In this document: piece after piece, positions 44,389 through 53,865 of the stretch
How positions within the stretch are numbered: the stretch's first letter is position 1
How the letters are laid out: every line of letters starts with the position of its first letter
NCBI RefSeq assembly: GCF_012927305.1
Contig: NZ_JABBGH010000001.1
Location: 1 to 64,000 of the forward strand
From: Hymenobacter polaris
GTDB taxonomy: Bacteria; Bacteroidota; Bacteroidia; Cytophagales; Hymenobacteraceae
Direction of reading: 5' to 3'
DNA: 64,000 nucleotides
Made by a program: the position numbers and the translations under genes
Notes under the pieces: generated by a model
Told to the model about the DNA's origin: nothing
Seen by the model: the letters and a program-made list of their open reading frames with translations, nothing else
The model's database searches: none

Positions 44389-46776
44389 CTACTTCGTCAG
44401 CGTGAAGCTGGCCATCTGCACGTCGCGCGAGTTGCCGCCGGTCATCACCTGAAACTCGCCCGGCTCGGCCACGAACTGCAAGTCGTCGTTGTAAAACTTG
44501 AGGTCGTCGGGGTAGACGTGGAACGTCACCTGCCGGCTTTCGCCGGCTTTGAGCAGAATCTTCTGGAAGCCCTTCAGCTCCTGCACCGGGCGGGTGCTGC
44601 TGCCTACCACGTCGCGCAGGTAGAGCTGCACTACCTCTTCGCCGTCGCGCTGGCCGGCGTTCTGCACCGTCACCTGCACGTCGAGGCCCTGGCCCATGCC
44701 GATGCTGGTGGCGCTCACCGTCGGCTTCGAATACGTAAACTTACTGTAGCTCAAGCCGTAGCCAAAGGGGTAGAGCGGGTCGTTGGGAATGTCGAGGTAG
44801 CGCGACTTGTACTTGTCGAGCAGCACGCCCTGGTAGGGGCGGCCGGTGCTCTTGTGGTTGTAGTAAATCGGCACCTGGCCCACGGCGCGCGGAAACGTCA
44901 TAGTGAGCTTGCCCGAAGGGTTGTAGATGCCGAATAGCACGTCGGCCACCGCGTTGCCGGCCTGGCTGCCGCCAAACCACGTTTCGAGGATGGCGCTGGC
45001 GTTGTCGTTTTCCCAGGGCAGCGTGAGCGGGCGGCCGTTGCAGAGCACCACCACCAGCGGCTTGCCGGTGGCTTTGAGGGCTTTCAGCAAATCGAGCTGG
45101 CGGCCGGGCAGGCCAATGTCGGCGCGGCTGGCGGCCTCGCCGGTCATGCCCTCGCTTTCGCCCACCACGGCCACTACCACCTCGGCGGCCTGGGCGTTGC
45201 GCACGGCCTCGGCAATCTGCTCGTCGGCCGAGCGGGCGTCGGTGTCGAGCTGCGCGCCGTTCTCGTTGAGGCGCTTAATGAGCTGGTCGTCCTCGGTCAC
45301 GTTGGCGCCGTGGGCGTAGCTCACCCGGATGGTCGAGCCACCTACGTTCTTGATGCCCTGCAAGATGGAAATGGCCTGCTTGCCGTCGCCGGCCCCGCTC
45401 CAGCTGCCAATCATGTCCAGCGGCCGGTCGGCCAAGGGACCCACCACGGCAATGTTGGCAGTGTTTTTCAGGGGCAGCGTCTGGTTGTCGTTTTTCAGCA
45501 GCACCAGGCTGCGACGGGCAATATCGCGGGCGGCCTGCACGAAGGCGGGCTGCATGAGCACCTGCTTGGCGCGGGCCTCCGATACGCCGCGGTAGGGGTC
45601 CTGGAAGAGCCCTAGGCGGTACTTGGCCTCCAAAATGCGGCGGCAGGCTTGGTCCACGTCGGCCTGCTTCACGGTGCCTTCCTTGATGTTCTGGGCCAGG
45701 TTTTTCAGGAAAATCTCGCCCACCATGTCCATGTCGATGCCCGCGTTCAGGGCCAGCTCGCTCACCTTCTTATCGTCGCCCAGGCCGTGGGCCTCCAGCT
45801 CGTTGATGGCCGTGTAGTCGGTAGCCACGAAGCCCCGGAAGCCCCACTGCTTGCGCAGCAAATCGGTCATCAGCCACTTGTTGGCGGTGGCTGGAATGCC
45901 GTTGACGTCGTTGAACGACGACATCACCGAGCCCACGCCGGCCTCCACGGCGGCCTTGTAGGGCGGCAGGTACTCGTTGTACATGCGCTGGCGGCTCATA
46001 TCCACCGTGTTGTAGTCGCGCCCAGCCTCGGCGGCGCCGTACAGCGCGAAGTGCTTGAGGCACGCCATCACGTTGTCGTTCTTGGTCATGTCGTTGGTGG
46101 GGCCCTGGTAGCCGTGCACCATAGCGCGGGCAATCTGGCTGCCCAGGTAGGGGTCTTCGCCGGCGCCCTCCATCACGCGGCCCCAGCGCGGGTCGCGGGC
46201 AATATCCACCATCGGCGAGTACACCCAGTTGATGCCGTCGGCGGCGGCTTCCTGGCCCGCGATGTGGGCGCTGCGCTCGATGGCGGGCAGGTCCCAGGTG
46301 GCGGCCAGCCCCAGAGGCACCGGGAAAATAGTGCGGTGCCCGTGAATAACGTCAAAGCCCAGGATGAGCGGAATGTGCAGGCGCGACTGCGTCACGGCCA
46401 TTTCCTGCAGCTTGCGGGCCGCCACCGGCGTGAAGGTATTGAGCACGCCGCCCACCAGGCCCTTCTTAATGTTCTCGTCCACGCCCTGGCTCACCACCGG
46501 CCCCGTGATGGTGAAGCCCACCGACACGAGGTTGAGCTGGCCGATTTTCTCCTCCGGCGTCATCTTGCCCAGCAAATCGCTCACGAAGGCCTGCATTTTG
46601 GCGTCGGGCGGCGGCAAGGGCGTGTTGGCAGGGGCGCCCGCGGGCGCGGCGGCCGAGCGCGGCTGCGCGCTGGCAGAACGGCTTTTGGCGGGGCGGGCCT
46701 GGGCGGCGGCGCGCTGGCCGGCCAGCCCGAGGGCTAGCAGTAGGGCCGCTTTGGTGAGGGTGGGGCGGTGCTTCAT
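44389..46776 (-). CDS. bglX: GH3 beta-glucosidase (BglX-like), periplasmic
   Basis: The protein has 795 aa. It has a signal peptide (LTKAALLLALGLAGQRAAAQA), an N-terminal GH3 barrel with KHFALYGAAEAGRDYN, the nucleophile D320 in GFVATDYTAINEL, a second domain, and a C-terminal fibronectin-III-like domain (VTVQNAGQRDGEEVVQLYLRD). The enzyme releases glucose from beta-linked oligosaccharides. It is the last gene of the minus-strand PUL arm (GH144, GH43, GH3), which suggests that it finishes degradation of the oligosaccharides. Confidence 0.92.
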   Translation of the reverse strand: MKHRPTLTKAALLLALGLAGQRAAAQARPAKSRSASAQPRSAAAPAGAPANTPLPPPDAKMQAFVSDLLGKMTPEEKIGQLNLVSVGFTITGPVVSQGVDENIKKGLVGGVLNTFTPVAARKLQEMAVTQSRLHIPLILGFDVIHGHRTIFPVPLGLAATWDLPAIERSAHIAGQEAAADGINWVYSPMVDIARDPRWGRVMEGAGEDPYLGSQIARAMVHGYQGPTNDMTKNDNVMACLKHFALYGAAEAGRDYNTVDMSRQRMYNEYLPPYKAAVEAGVGSVMSSFNDVNGIPATANKWLMTDLLRKQWGFRGFVATDYTAINELEAHGLGDDKKVSELALNAGIDMDMVGEIFLKNLAQNIKEGTVKQADVDQACRRILEAKYRLGLFQDPYRGVSEARAKQVLMQPAFVQAARDIARRSLVLLKNDNQTLPLKNTANIAVVGPLADRPLDMIGSWSGAGDGKQAISILQGIKNVGGSTIRVSYAHGANVTEDDQLIKRLNENGAQLDTDARSADEQIAEAVRNAQAAEVVVAVVGESEGMTGEAASRADIGLPGRQLDLLKALKATGKPLVVVLCNGRPLTLPWENDNASAILETWFGGSQAGNAVADVLFGIYNPSGKLTMTFPRAVGQVPIYYNHKSTGRPYQGVLLDKYKSRYLDIPNDPLYPFGYGLSYSKFTYSKPTVSATSIGMGQGLDVQVTVQNAGQRDGEEVVQLYLRDVVGSSTRPVQELKGFQKILLKAGESRQVTFHVYPDDLKFYNDDLQFVAEPGEFQVMTGGNSRDVQMASFTLTK

Positions 46777-46801
46777 AAAGAGGAGAGGGAAATAAAGTCC
46801 G

Positions 46802-46809
46802 GCAAGGTA
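46802..46809 (-). promoter_or_regulatory. Candidate -7 element TACCTTGC
   Basis: This weak TAnnTTTG-like site on the minus strand is 25 bp upstream of the GH3 start. The TTCTACCTT string around it recurs upstream of susC and partly upstream of the GH144 gene. Confidence 0.4.
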
Positions 46810-47058
46810 GAAGGGAAAAAGTGGGCGAAAAAATGCCTCTGCTGCTTGCTAAGGGCATTTTTTAGCAATATCGTGTGCTGTAGCGGGTGGGTTGGCGGCG
46901 CTGCAGTCCCTAGGGCAAACAACCCAGCGCAGTTAGACGTGTGCTGTAACCGGATGGCGCGGCCGGAGAGAAAAATGTGTCGTGAACGCTGCGAGTCCGC
47001 GCGTTTAAACGTCAGATACCAGCCCGCGCGGACGCGCAGAGGTCACGGTACGCCCGCC

Positions 47059-48807
47059 TTACTCCGCCCGCTGCACTGGCGTGCGGGCCGAAATACCGTT
47101 CTCGTTAAAGGCCTCGATGGTGAAATAATACGGCCGGTCCTTGTCCATGCCCTTAAACGTGTACTCGTTGGCGCCCTGCACCTGCATGCAGCTGTATAGC
47201 TTGTCAGGCCCTAGGCCAGTGTAGATATTGTAGCCGGTGGCGCCGTCCACGGGCACCCATTTCAGCCAGGCGCTGCGCTTGTCGGTGGCCGTACGCAGCA
47301 CTACAAACTCGCGCACCACGGCGGGCATAGGGCCGCTGCCCAGCCCAAACACCCGCAGGTCGCTGATGGCAAACTTGCCGGTGGGCATGTGCTTGTTTAC
47401 CAGCTTGAGGTAGCGCGTGCGCACCGGCGCGGGCAGGGCCACGTAGTCGTGGGGCACGTCGCGGCGGTTCTGGCTTTTGTCTACCAACACCTGCCACGTT
47501 TTGCCGTCCAGCGAGTGCAGCAGCTGGTACTGGTGGTAGAGGCCAGCCTGCTTGCCTAGGAAGGCGGGGTTTACGTCCTGGTCGGCGTAGTTTACCTGCA
47601 CGGCGCGCACGGTGCATACGCTGCCCAGGTCAGTCTGGATATATTCGCCGGGGTTGGCGGTGGCGGCGCTCCAGTAGGTTTTGATGTTTTCGTCGGCGGC
47701 GTAGTTGGGCAGGTAGCCCCCTAGGGTGCTCGACACCTGCACCGGCCGCTGGTAGTTGAGCAGCATCCAGCCCGTAAACTGGCTTTGCAGGTGGTCGGCC
47801 GGGCCGGTGGGCAGGTAGTGCGGATAGTCGCCAAAAGCGGTGTTGCAGTACAGCGTACCCTCCTGGTCGAAGCCCGCCGGCCACAGCCCCAGCCGCCGCT
47901 CAAAGTTGTTCTTGACCGTGATAATCATGGTGGAGACGTGCCAGTAGTTGCCCCACTTATCCTGAAAGGTATTGCCGTGGCCGGCGCCCCGCGCAAAGCC
48001 GCCTGGCTTGTACGATACTGGGTTGTGGGCCTGGGGCACAAAGGGCCCTAGGGGGTGCTCGGCCACCTGCACGCCATCGGCGTAGCTGCTGAATTCGGTG
48101 CCGGGCGCGCCGTATTGCAGGTAGTACTTGCCGCCGTGCTTGGTCATGGAGGCGCCTTCCATGAAGGGCGGCAAAAAGGTATTATCCAGGTACTCGCCGA
48201 AGCGCTGCCAGCCGAACTGCGCGTCGTTGAGCTTGAAGAGCGGTACTGGCTGGCCGATGGGCTTCAGGGTTTTGCGGCTGAGCTGCACGCCGTAGAGCGG
48301 GTACTCGTTGGAGCTTCCGTAGTAAAGGTAGAGCCGGCCGTCGTCGTCCAGAAAGATGTCGGGGTCCCAGGCGGCCAGCGGAAACGGGTCCACGGCCTTG
48401 CTCCACTTATTGTGCAGCGGGTCGGTGCTCATCCAGAGCGCAAAATCGGCCTTTTGCGTCGAGCCGATTACCAACAGCGTGTCGCCCACGGCGCATACGG
48501 CCGGCGCGCACAGGTCGTCGAGCACCGTGTTCTCGGGCTTCAAAAACGAGCGCGCCTCAAACTGCCAGCTGCCCAAATCGGCGCTGTGCCAGTAGCCTTT
48601 CTGGTTGGTCGAAAACAGGTAGTAGGTGCCCTTAAACGGGACAATCATGGGGTCGGCCGTAGTCCGGTGCCGACCGGCCGTGGCGAAGCGCTCGAAAGGC
48701 GTATAGCCGTAGTCGAGGTCGAGTGGGTTGCAGTAGGTGGGGCGCGACGCCGTGGGCTGCCCTAGGGCCAGCAGCGGCAGCAAGGCCAGTAAAAGGAAGC
48801 GGTACAT
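47059..48807 (-). CDS. GH43-like glycosidase with C-terminal discoidin and Fn3-like regions
   Basis: The protein has 582 aa with an N-terminal signal (MYRFLLLALLPLLALGQ). The five-bladed propeller motifs are TTADPMIVPFKGTYYLFST, WDPDIFLDDDGRLYLYYG and MEGASMTKHGGKYYLQYG, supplying the Asp, Asp and Glu of clan GH-F. Residues ~385-490 resemble a discoidin (F5/8C) sugar-binding domain (VRAVQVNYADQ, RYLKLV), and the last ~80 a fibronectin-III-like domain. GH43 enzymes cut arabinose-, xylose- or galactose-containing glycans; substrate here is unknown. It lies between the GH144 and GH3 genes. Confidence 0.88.
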   Translation of the reverse strand: MYRFLLLALLPLLALGQPTASRPTYCNPLDLDYGYTPFERFATAGRHRTTADPMIVPFKGTYYLFSTNQKGYWHSADLGSWQFEARSFLKPENTVLDDLCAPAVCAVGDTLLVIGSTQKADFALWMSTDPLHNKWSKAVDPFPLAAWDPDIFLDDDGRLYLYYGSSNEYPLYGVQLSRKTLKPIGQPVPLFKLNDAQFGWQRFGEYLDNTFLPPFMEGASMTKHGGKYYLQYGAPGTEFSSYADGVQVAEHPLGPFVPQAHNPVSYKPGGFARGAGHGNTFQDKWGNYWHVSTMIITVKNNFERRLGLWPAGFDQEGTLYCNTAFGDYPHYLPTGPADHLQSQFTGWMLLNYQRPVQVSSTLGGYLPNYAADENIKTYWSAATANPGEYIQTDLGSVCTVRAVQVNYADQDVNPAFLGKQAGLYHQYQLLHSLDGKTWQVLVDKSQNRRDVPHDYVALPAPVRTRYLKLVNKHMPTGKFAISDLRVFGLGSGPMPAVVREFVVLRTATDKRSAWLKWVPVDGATGYNIYTGLGPDKLYSCMQVQGANEYTFKGMDKDRPYYFTIEAFNENGISARTPVQRAE

Positions 48808-48834
48808 AAGGTGGGAGGGGCAAGCGTTAAATCA

Positions 48835-48933
48835 GAACGTCATGCTGAGCGCAGTCGAAGCATTTCGCTCGCGCCGCCTAGGGTGCTTCCGACGAGCCAA
48901 GCGCGATGCTTCGACTACGCTCAGCATGACGTC
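48835..48933. repeat. Dispersed palindromic element inside the PUL
   Basis: GAACGTCATGCTGAGCGCAGTCGAAGCAT is matched by ATGCTTCGACTACGCTCAGCATGACGTC. The arm middle (GCAGTC/GTAGTC) is the subtype also seen at the window's right edge. It lies between the GH144 and GH43 genes. Confidence 0.85.
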
Positions 48934-48954
48934 CTTTTTCAAGTGGCTGCCTGG

Positions 48955-50325
48955 CTAGTTTGCCTTCAAATACGGGCTCTCAAACCCCAGCTTCTTCAGG
49001 CCGCGCTGCACTTCGGGCGAGTTCATAAACAGCTTCCAGAGCAGGCCCGAGCGGTAGTTCTCCATCATCACCACAATGGGGCCCTGGTCGATGGCCAGGT
49101 GCGAGCCCGCCACCCAGTGGTGCGCCTCGCTGAAGGCGTCGTAGAAGCCGTAGGGGCTCCAAAGCTGGTCGCCCAGGTCGTCGTAGAAGTGCCTCATGGC
49201 CAGCTTCGAGAACTCGGGCGTGTAGGGCATGGCCGAGAGCGCGGCGGTGGGCGAAATTACCCCCAGGTCCTCGGTGGGCGAGTGGGCCGCGTAGCCCTGC
49301 CAGCTGTCGCTGGCCGTCAGTCCCCAGTTGTTGGGGCCGTAGTCGGGGTAGTGCTTGGGGTTGGCCAGGCAGTAGGCGTGGTTGATGAGGGTGTGGGCGC
49401 GGTTCTGCTCCCAGTAGTCGGCGTACTGGTCCTTGAGGCCGTGCGGGTCGAGGCCCATAAAGGAGTAGTGTGAGAAGAACAGCGGCCCGCCCAGCTCGGG
49501 CCCTAGGGGCAATTTAGTATCGTAGTAAGTCTTGCCATTTTTGTATTCCGGCCCGGTGGCCCAGCCCTGGTCGTACACCGCCCGGTCGATGGCATAGCGC
49601 GGCGACGAGGCGGCCAGCACGTAGGTAATGAGGCACTCGTTCCAGCCGTGAATCTGGTGGTTCATGCTCCAGCCGTTGTTGGGGCTCCAGTGCCAGTACA
49701 GCACGTTCTGCCCCTGCGTAAACCAGCTCCACTCCACGCCCTCCCACATCCAGAGGATTTTATTGCGCAGGTTCTGCTCGTCGGGCGTGTCCTTCGTAAA
49801 GTACTGGCGGCAGCACAGCAGCCCCTCGTAAAGGAAGGAAGTCTCCACGATGTCGGCCCCGTCGTCCTTGATGCCGAAGCGGATAGTGTGGCCCGTGCGC
49901 CCGTCCAGCCAGTGCGGAAACGCGCCGTGGTACATATCGGCCTTCCACAGAAAATTCACAATCTGGTTGACCCGCGCCGCCGCCTGAGGCCGCGTAATCC
50001 AGCCACGCTCGGCCGCCACGATAATGGCCATCAGCCCGAAGCCGGTGCCGCCCGTCGTCACCACCTCGGGCCCGGTGTCAAACGAGGCGTTGCTGCGCTC
50101 GCGGGCCATACCCGAATTGCTGCGGCCCAGCTCCCAGAAGTAGTTGAACGTCTGGCGTTGCACGGCATCAAGCAGCTGCTCGTCCGAGAGGCCCCTAGGG
50201 CGCCGGCGGGCGTCGAAAGGAGCCGCCTTGGCAGCGGGAATGGGCTTGGGCTTAGGCGTTTGGGCGGGCAGCAGAGTGGGGGCCAGCAGAAGGCCTAGGG
50301 CCAGTAGCAGGTGCGTGAGCTTCAT
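48955..50325 (-). CDS. GH144-family endo-beta-1,2-glucanase-like enzyme
   Basis: The protein has 456 aa from the ATG at 50325, with a signal peptide (MKLTHLLLALGLLLAPTLLPAQ). It belongs to the glucoamylase-like PF10091 group: QRQTFNYFWELGRSNSGMARERSN, GGTGFGLMAIIVAAERGW, IVETSFLYEGLLCCRQYF, WHWSPNNGWSMNHQIHGWNECLI and GPLFFSHYSFMGLDPHGL. Characterised relatives (GH144) cut linear beta-1,2-glucan to sophorooligosaccharides. It leads the minus-strand arm of the PUL and is divergent from susC. Confidence 0.85.
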   Translation of the reverse strand: MKLTHLLLALGLLLAPTLLPAQTPKPKPIPAAKAAPFDARRRPRGLSDEQLLDAVQRQTFNYFWELGRSNSGMARERSNASFDTGPEVVTTGGTGFGLMAIIVAAERGWITRPQAAARVNQIVNFLWKADMYHGAFPHWLDGRTGHTIRFGIKDDGADIVETSFLYEGLLCCRQYFTKDTPDEQNLRNKILWMWEGVEWSWFTQGQNVLYWHWSPNNGWSMNHQIHGWNECLITYVLAASSPRYAIDRAVYDQGWATGPEYKNGKTYYDTKLPLGPELGGPLFFSHYSFMGLDPHGLKDQYADYWEQNRAHTLINHAYCLANPKHYPDYGPNNWGLTASDSWQGYAAHSPTEDLGVISPTAALSAMPYTPEFSKLAMRHFYDDLGDQLWSPYGFYDAFSEAHHWVAGSHLAIDQGPIVVMMENYRSGLLWKLFMNSPEVQRGLKKLGFESPYLKAN

Positions 50326-50670
50326 AGGGGCGGGGTGGGCTAGGAGCGCGGGAAAGTGAGGCGAAGGTAGAAAATGCCGGCACGAAAAGCGCGTCGCCAG
50401 CCAGGCGCGTCGCCACATCTAGCCAGCTAATGTGCTATCAAGCCTTACAGTTATGATATTTTTTCTACCTTCGTACTAGCAATGATGCAAACGATTGTTG
50501 CCGCTCCAGATTAGATATTCGCGCTTTTACTAGGCACCCCCCAACCTGCAGGCTTGGCATGTTAGCTTAGTTTTGGCCAGTTGCCGTTTCCACCGGCACT
50601 TCTTGGCCGCCCAGGGCCCCTAGGGCCCCTTGCATTCGCCCCCTTTTCACTTTCCCCCACCCTTCCTTTT
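50326..50670. promoter_or_regulatory. Divergent PUL control region
   Basis: This 345-bp gap separates GH144 from susC. TACCTTCG occurs on both strands: 50362-50369 (minus, 36 bp from GH144) and 50466-50473 (plus). TAGTTTTG at 50568-50575 is a second plus-strand -7 candidate nearer susC. CCCTAGGG is at about 50619. No regulator gene lies here. Confidence 0.5.
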
Positions 50671-53600
50671 ATGGACATGAAAACTTTACGGTTTTCGGGA
50701 GTAATCCATTCGCGGGCTTTTTTAGCGACGCTAGGATTATCCTTTGCCTTATTGCCAGGCCTGCCGGCCCCTGCCCAAGCGGCGGCCCGCAGCGTGCAGC
50801 AAGCCCCTGCCCAAACCGGCACCCCCATCACGGGCCGCGTGGTGGACGACAAGGGCGAGCCGCTGCCCGGCGCCAACGTCATCGTCAAAGGCACGGCCAT
50901 TGGCACCGCCACCAACGTGGATGGCAACTACTCCATCAATGCGCCGGCCGGCTCCACGCTGGTGTTCTCATTCGTAGGCTATCCGGCCCAGGAAATTTCA
51001 CTTAACGGCCGCAGTACCATCGATGTCAAGTTTGCCTCTCCCCAGTCACAAAGCCTCAACGACGTGGTGGTGGTGGGCTACGGCACCCAGAGCAAGCGCG
51101 AAGTAACCGGCGCCATTGCCTCAGTGAAGGGCGCCGAGCTGGTCAACCAAGCCTCGCAAAACCCGGTCAGCTCGCTGCAGGGCAAGGTATCGGGTGTGCA
51201 GATTACCAACAGCGGCCAGCCCGGCGCCTCACCCCAAATTCTGATTCGGGGGGCCGGCTCGGTTTACGGAGCGGGGCCGCTTTACGTGGTAGATGGCACC
51301 ATCCTGCCCCAGGTGCAGGGGGCCGACGGCGTAGTGCGCTCGGCCGACCTGAGCTTCTTGAATCAGAATGATATTGCCTCGATTGAGATTTTGAAGGACG
51401 CGGCAGCAGCCTCCATCTACGGGGTGCAGGCGGCCAACGGCGTGGTGCTCGTCACCACCAAGCGGGGCCAAGCCGGCGGCGTGCACATCAACTACAACGG
51501 CTTTGGCGGCGTGCAAACGCCCACCAACACCGTGAAGATGGCCAATGCCGAGCAGTACGCGACTCTCTACAACGAGAAAAATATTATCAGCGGGGGTACC
51601 ACGGCCGGTAACCTACCCACTAACCTACCCGGTACCGACTGGTTTAAGCAGATTACACGGGTAGCAGCCGTGCAAAACCATCAGCTTAGCCTAAGTGGCG
51701 GCAACGATAAGGTATCATACACACTCAGTGGCTCGTACTACCAGCAGAAAGGGCTGGCCCAGGGTAACGACTACGAGCGCATTACGGCTCGCCTGCAAAC
51801 CGACTTCAACGTGACTGACCACATCCGAGCAGGCTACAACGTGGTGTTTACCAACTCTACGGCCCACGACGCGCCCGGCCTGGCCAGCAGCGTATACCCA
51901 AACTACCTTGATGGAGGCAACATTTTCTACCAGGCCTACGTGGCCCCGCCGGTGCTGCCCGTGCGCCAGGCCAACGGCGGCTACGGCGACCCCAACTTCG
52001 TGGGGCCCGGCCGGGTAGGCCTGGGTAATTTTGGCAACCCGCAGGCCACGCTCGACTACTTCGTGCAGAAAACCCAGGCCCAGCAGCTAGTCAGTAACGC
52101 GTATATCTCTGTCAACTTCGCCAAGTACTTTACGGCCCGCACCACGGTGGGCATCAACTACACTACCGGCGGCTACTACAACTACCAGAAGGCGGACTCG
52201 CTGACCAGCGCTCAGAAGTACGTTGGCAATAGATTTATTAAGGCGCAGGGTACCTATAGCCAGCCGCAGTGGGAGAATACGCTCACCTTTGACCGCACCT
52301 TCGGTACCGACCACCACCTCACAGTTCTGGTGGGCACTACGGCCTTCCGCTACCACAACGAGCTGATTACACCTAGCGTGCTTGGATTGCAGGCTCCTAG
52401 TAGTCAGTACTACTACCTTAATCTAGGCGACCCTAGAACTTATAATGTGACCGATGCTATCCGCATCTACACGCTATTTTCCATCTTCGGGCGCGTCAAC
52501 TACGCCTACAAGGAGAAATATCTGCTGACGGCCAGCTTCCGTAGCGACGGCAGCAGCCAGTACTCGGGCAGCGACAAGCACGGCGCCTTCCCCTCCCTCA
52601 GCCTGGGCTGGGTGGCCTCGCAGGAAAGCTTCCTGCAAAACAGCTCGGTCTTTAACTTCCTGAAGTTCCGGGCCAGCTACGGCATCCTGGGCAACAACCA
52701 GACGCAAAATAGCAATATCTCGACCGCGCTCATCTCGGTGGGCGGCACGCTCAACCCCACCCTGGGCAACCCACCCACCGTGTCGCAGGGGGCTAGCCAG
52801 ACGGTGCAGGCTGCGCCTTTCCTGCGCTGGGAGAAGGTGCAGGAGGGCGATGCCGGCGTGGAGATGCGCTTTCTCAACAATCGCCTCTCGGCCGAGTTCG
52901 ACTACTACAACCGCCGTACCATCGACGCCATTTTCCCGGTGCCGGTGCTGGGCTCGCAGGGCTACACCAACAACGCGGGCTACCTGGCCAACAACGCTAC
53001 CATTCAGAACCAGGGCGTAGAAGCTGCCCTGCGCTGGGCCCCGCAGGGCACCGGCGACTTCAGCTACACCATCGGCCTGACGGGTGCCTACAACCAGAAC
53101 AAGCTCATCAGTACGGCTAGCGGCGCGCCGTACTTCGCAGGTGGGCTGCCAGTGGCCGGTTACCTCACCACGCAGTCACTCATCGGCCAGCCAGTCGGGG
53201 TGTTCTACGGCTACCAAGTGGCCGGCGTGTTCCAAACCGACCAGGAGGCTAACACCTCTAACAACTCCAACCTGGGAACCAAGGCCGGCGACCTGCGCTA
53301 CGTGGACCAGAACGGCGATGGCGTAATTGACCAGCGCGACCTAGTGCGCCTGGGCAATCCCAACCCGCGCTTCACCTACGGCATCAATACAACCTTCCGC
53401 TACAAGTTTGTAGACCTGACCGTTGATTTTCAAGGAGTAGGCGGCGTGGAACTACTGAATGCCTTGCGCGAGGTGCGCTACGGTAACGAGAACTGGACCC
53501 AGGACTTTTATAATAACCGCTGGCACGGTGCAGGTACCAGCAACACTACGCCCTCGGCCAATCTCTCGGGCCACAACCTCGACCCCAGCTCATACTACAT

Positions 53601-53844
53601 CGAAAACGGTAGCTACATCCGCCTGCGGAACTTGCAGCTTGGCTTCAACATTCCGAAGTCGGTAGCTAACAATCTGCGCGTTAGTACGCTGCGTATATAT
53701 GCCAACGCTCAGAATCTGGTGACGCTAACCAAATACAAAGGCTTCACGCCGGAAGTAAGCGGCCAGCCCACCGCCGCCGGCATCGACCTGAACGTGTACC
53801 CGATGATTGCTACCTACAACCTGGGCCTCAATGTTGGTTTCTAA
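50671..53844 (+). CDS. susC: SusC-family TonB-dependent outer-membrane glycan transporter
   Basis: The protein has 1057 aa from the ATG at 50671 (MDMKTLRFSG); the longer frame reads through the leader. The N-terminal signal is followed by a CarboxypepD_reg-like domain (residues 53-121), then the plug with VVVGYGTQSKREVTGAI and ILIRGAGSVYGAGPLYVVDG, and the beta-barrel. TonB-box-like sequence precedes the plug. It imports oligosaccharides bound by SusD. The coding region contains no CCTAGG site, unlike nearly every other long gene in the window. Confidence 0.95.
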   Translation: MDMKTLRFSGVIHSRAFLATLGLSFALLPGLPAPAQAAARSVQQAPAQTGTPITGRVVDDKGEPLPGANVIVKGTAIGTATNVDGNYSINAPAGSTLVFSFVGYPAQEISLNGRSTIDVKFASPQSQSLNDVVVVGYGTQSKREVTGAIASVKGAELVNQASQNPVSSLQGKVSGVQITNSGQPGASPQILIRGAGSVYGAGPLYVVDGTILPQVQGADGVVRSADLSFLNQNDIASIEILKDAAAASIYGVQAANGVVLVTTKRGQAGGVHINYNGFGGVQTPTNTVKMANAEQYATLYNEKNIISGGTTAGNLPTNLPGTDWFKQITRVAAVQNHQLSLSGGNDKVSYTLSGSYYQQKGLAQGNDYERITARLQTDFNVTDHIRAGYNVVFTNSTAHDAPGLASSVYPNYLDGGNIFYQAYVAPPVLPVRQANGGYGDPNFVGPGRVGLGNFGNPQATLDYFVQKTQAQQLVSNAYISVNFAKYFTARTTVGINYTTGGYYNYQKADSLTSAQKYVGNRFIKAQGTYSQPQWENTLTFDRTFGTDHHLTVLVGTTAFRYHNELITPSVLGLQAPSSQYYYLNLGDPRTYNVTDAIRIYTLFSIFGRVNYAYKEKYLLTASFRSDGSSQYSGSDKHGAFPSLSLGWVASQESFLQNSSVFNFLKFRASYGILGNNQTQNSNISTALISVGGTLNPTLGNPPTVSQGASQTVQAAPFLRWEKVQEGDAGVEMRFLNNRLSAEFDYYNRRTIDAIFPVPVLGSQGYTNNAGYLANNATIQNQGVEAALRWAPQGTGDFSYTIGLTGAYNQNKLISTASGAPYFAGGLPVAGYLTTQSLIGQPVGVFYGYQVAGVFQTDQEANTSNNSNLGTKAGDLRYVDQNGDGVIDQRDLVRLGNPNPRFTYGINTTFRYKFVDLTVDFQGVGGVELLNALREVRYGNENWTQDFYNNRWHGAGTSNTTPSANLSGHNLDPSSYYIENGSYIRLRNLQLGFNIPKSVANNLRVSTLRIYANAQNLVTLTKYKGFTPEVSGQPTAAGIDLNVYPMIATYNLGLNVGF

Positions 53845-53865
53845 TCGCTTAGCATTTCCCCACCC

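Noticed and set aside
45649..46737. Open frame of 362 codons on the plus strand over the GH3 gene
   Set aside because: Antisense shadow with biased composition (His, Val, Gly) and no recognisable fold; the minus-strand GH3 is certain.
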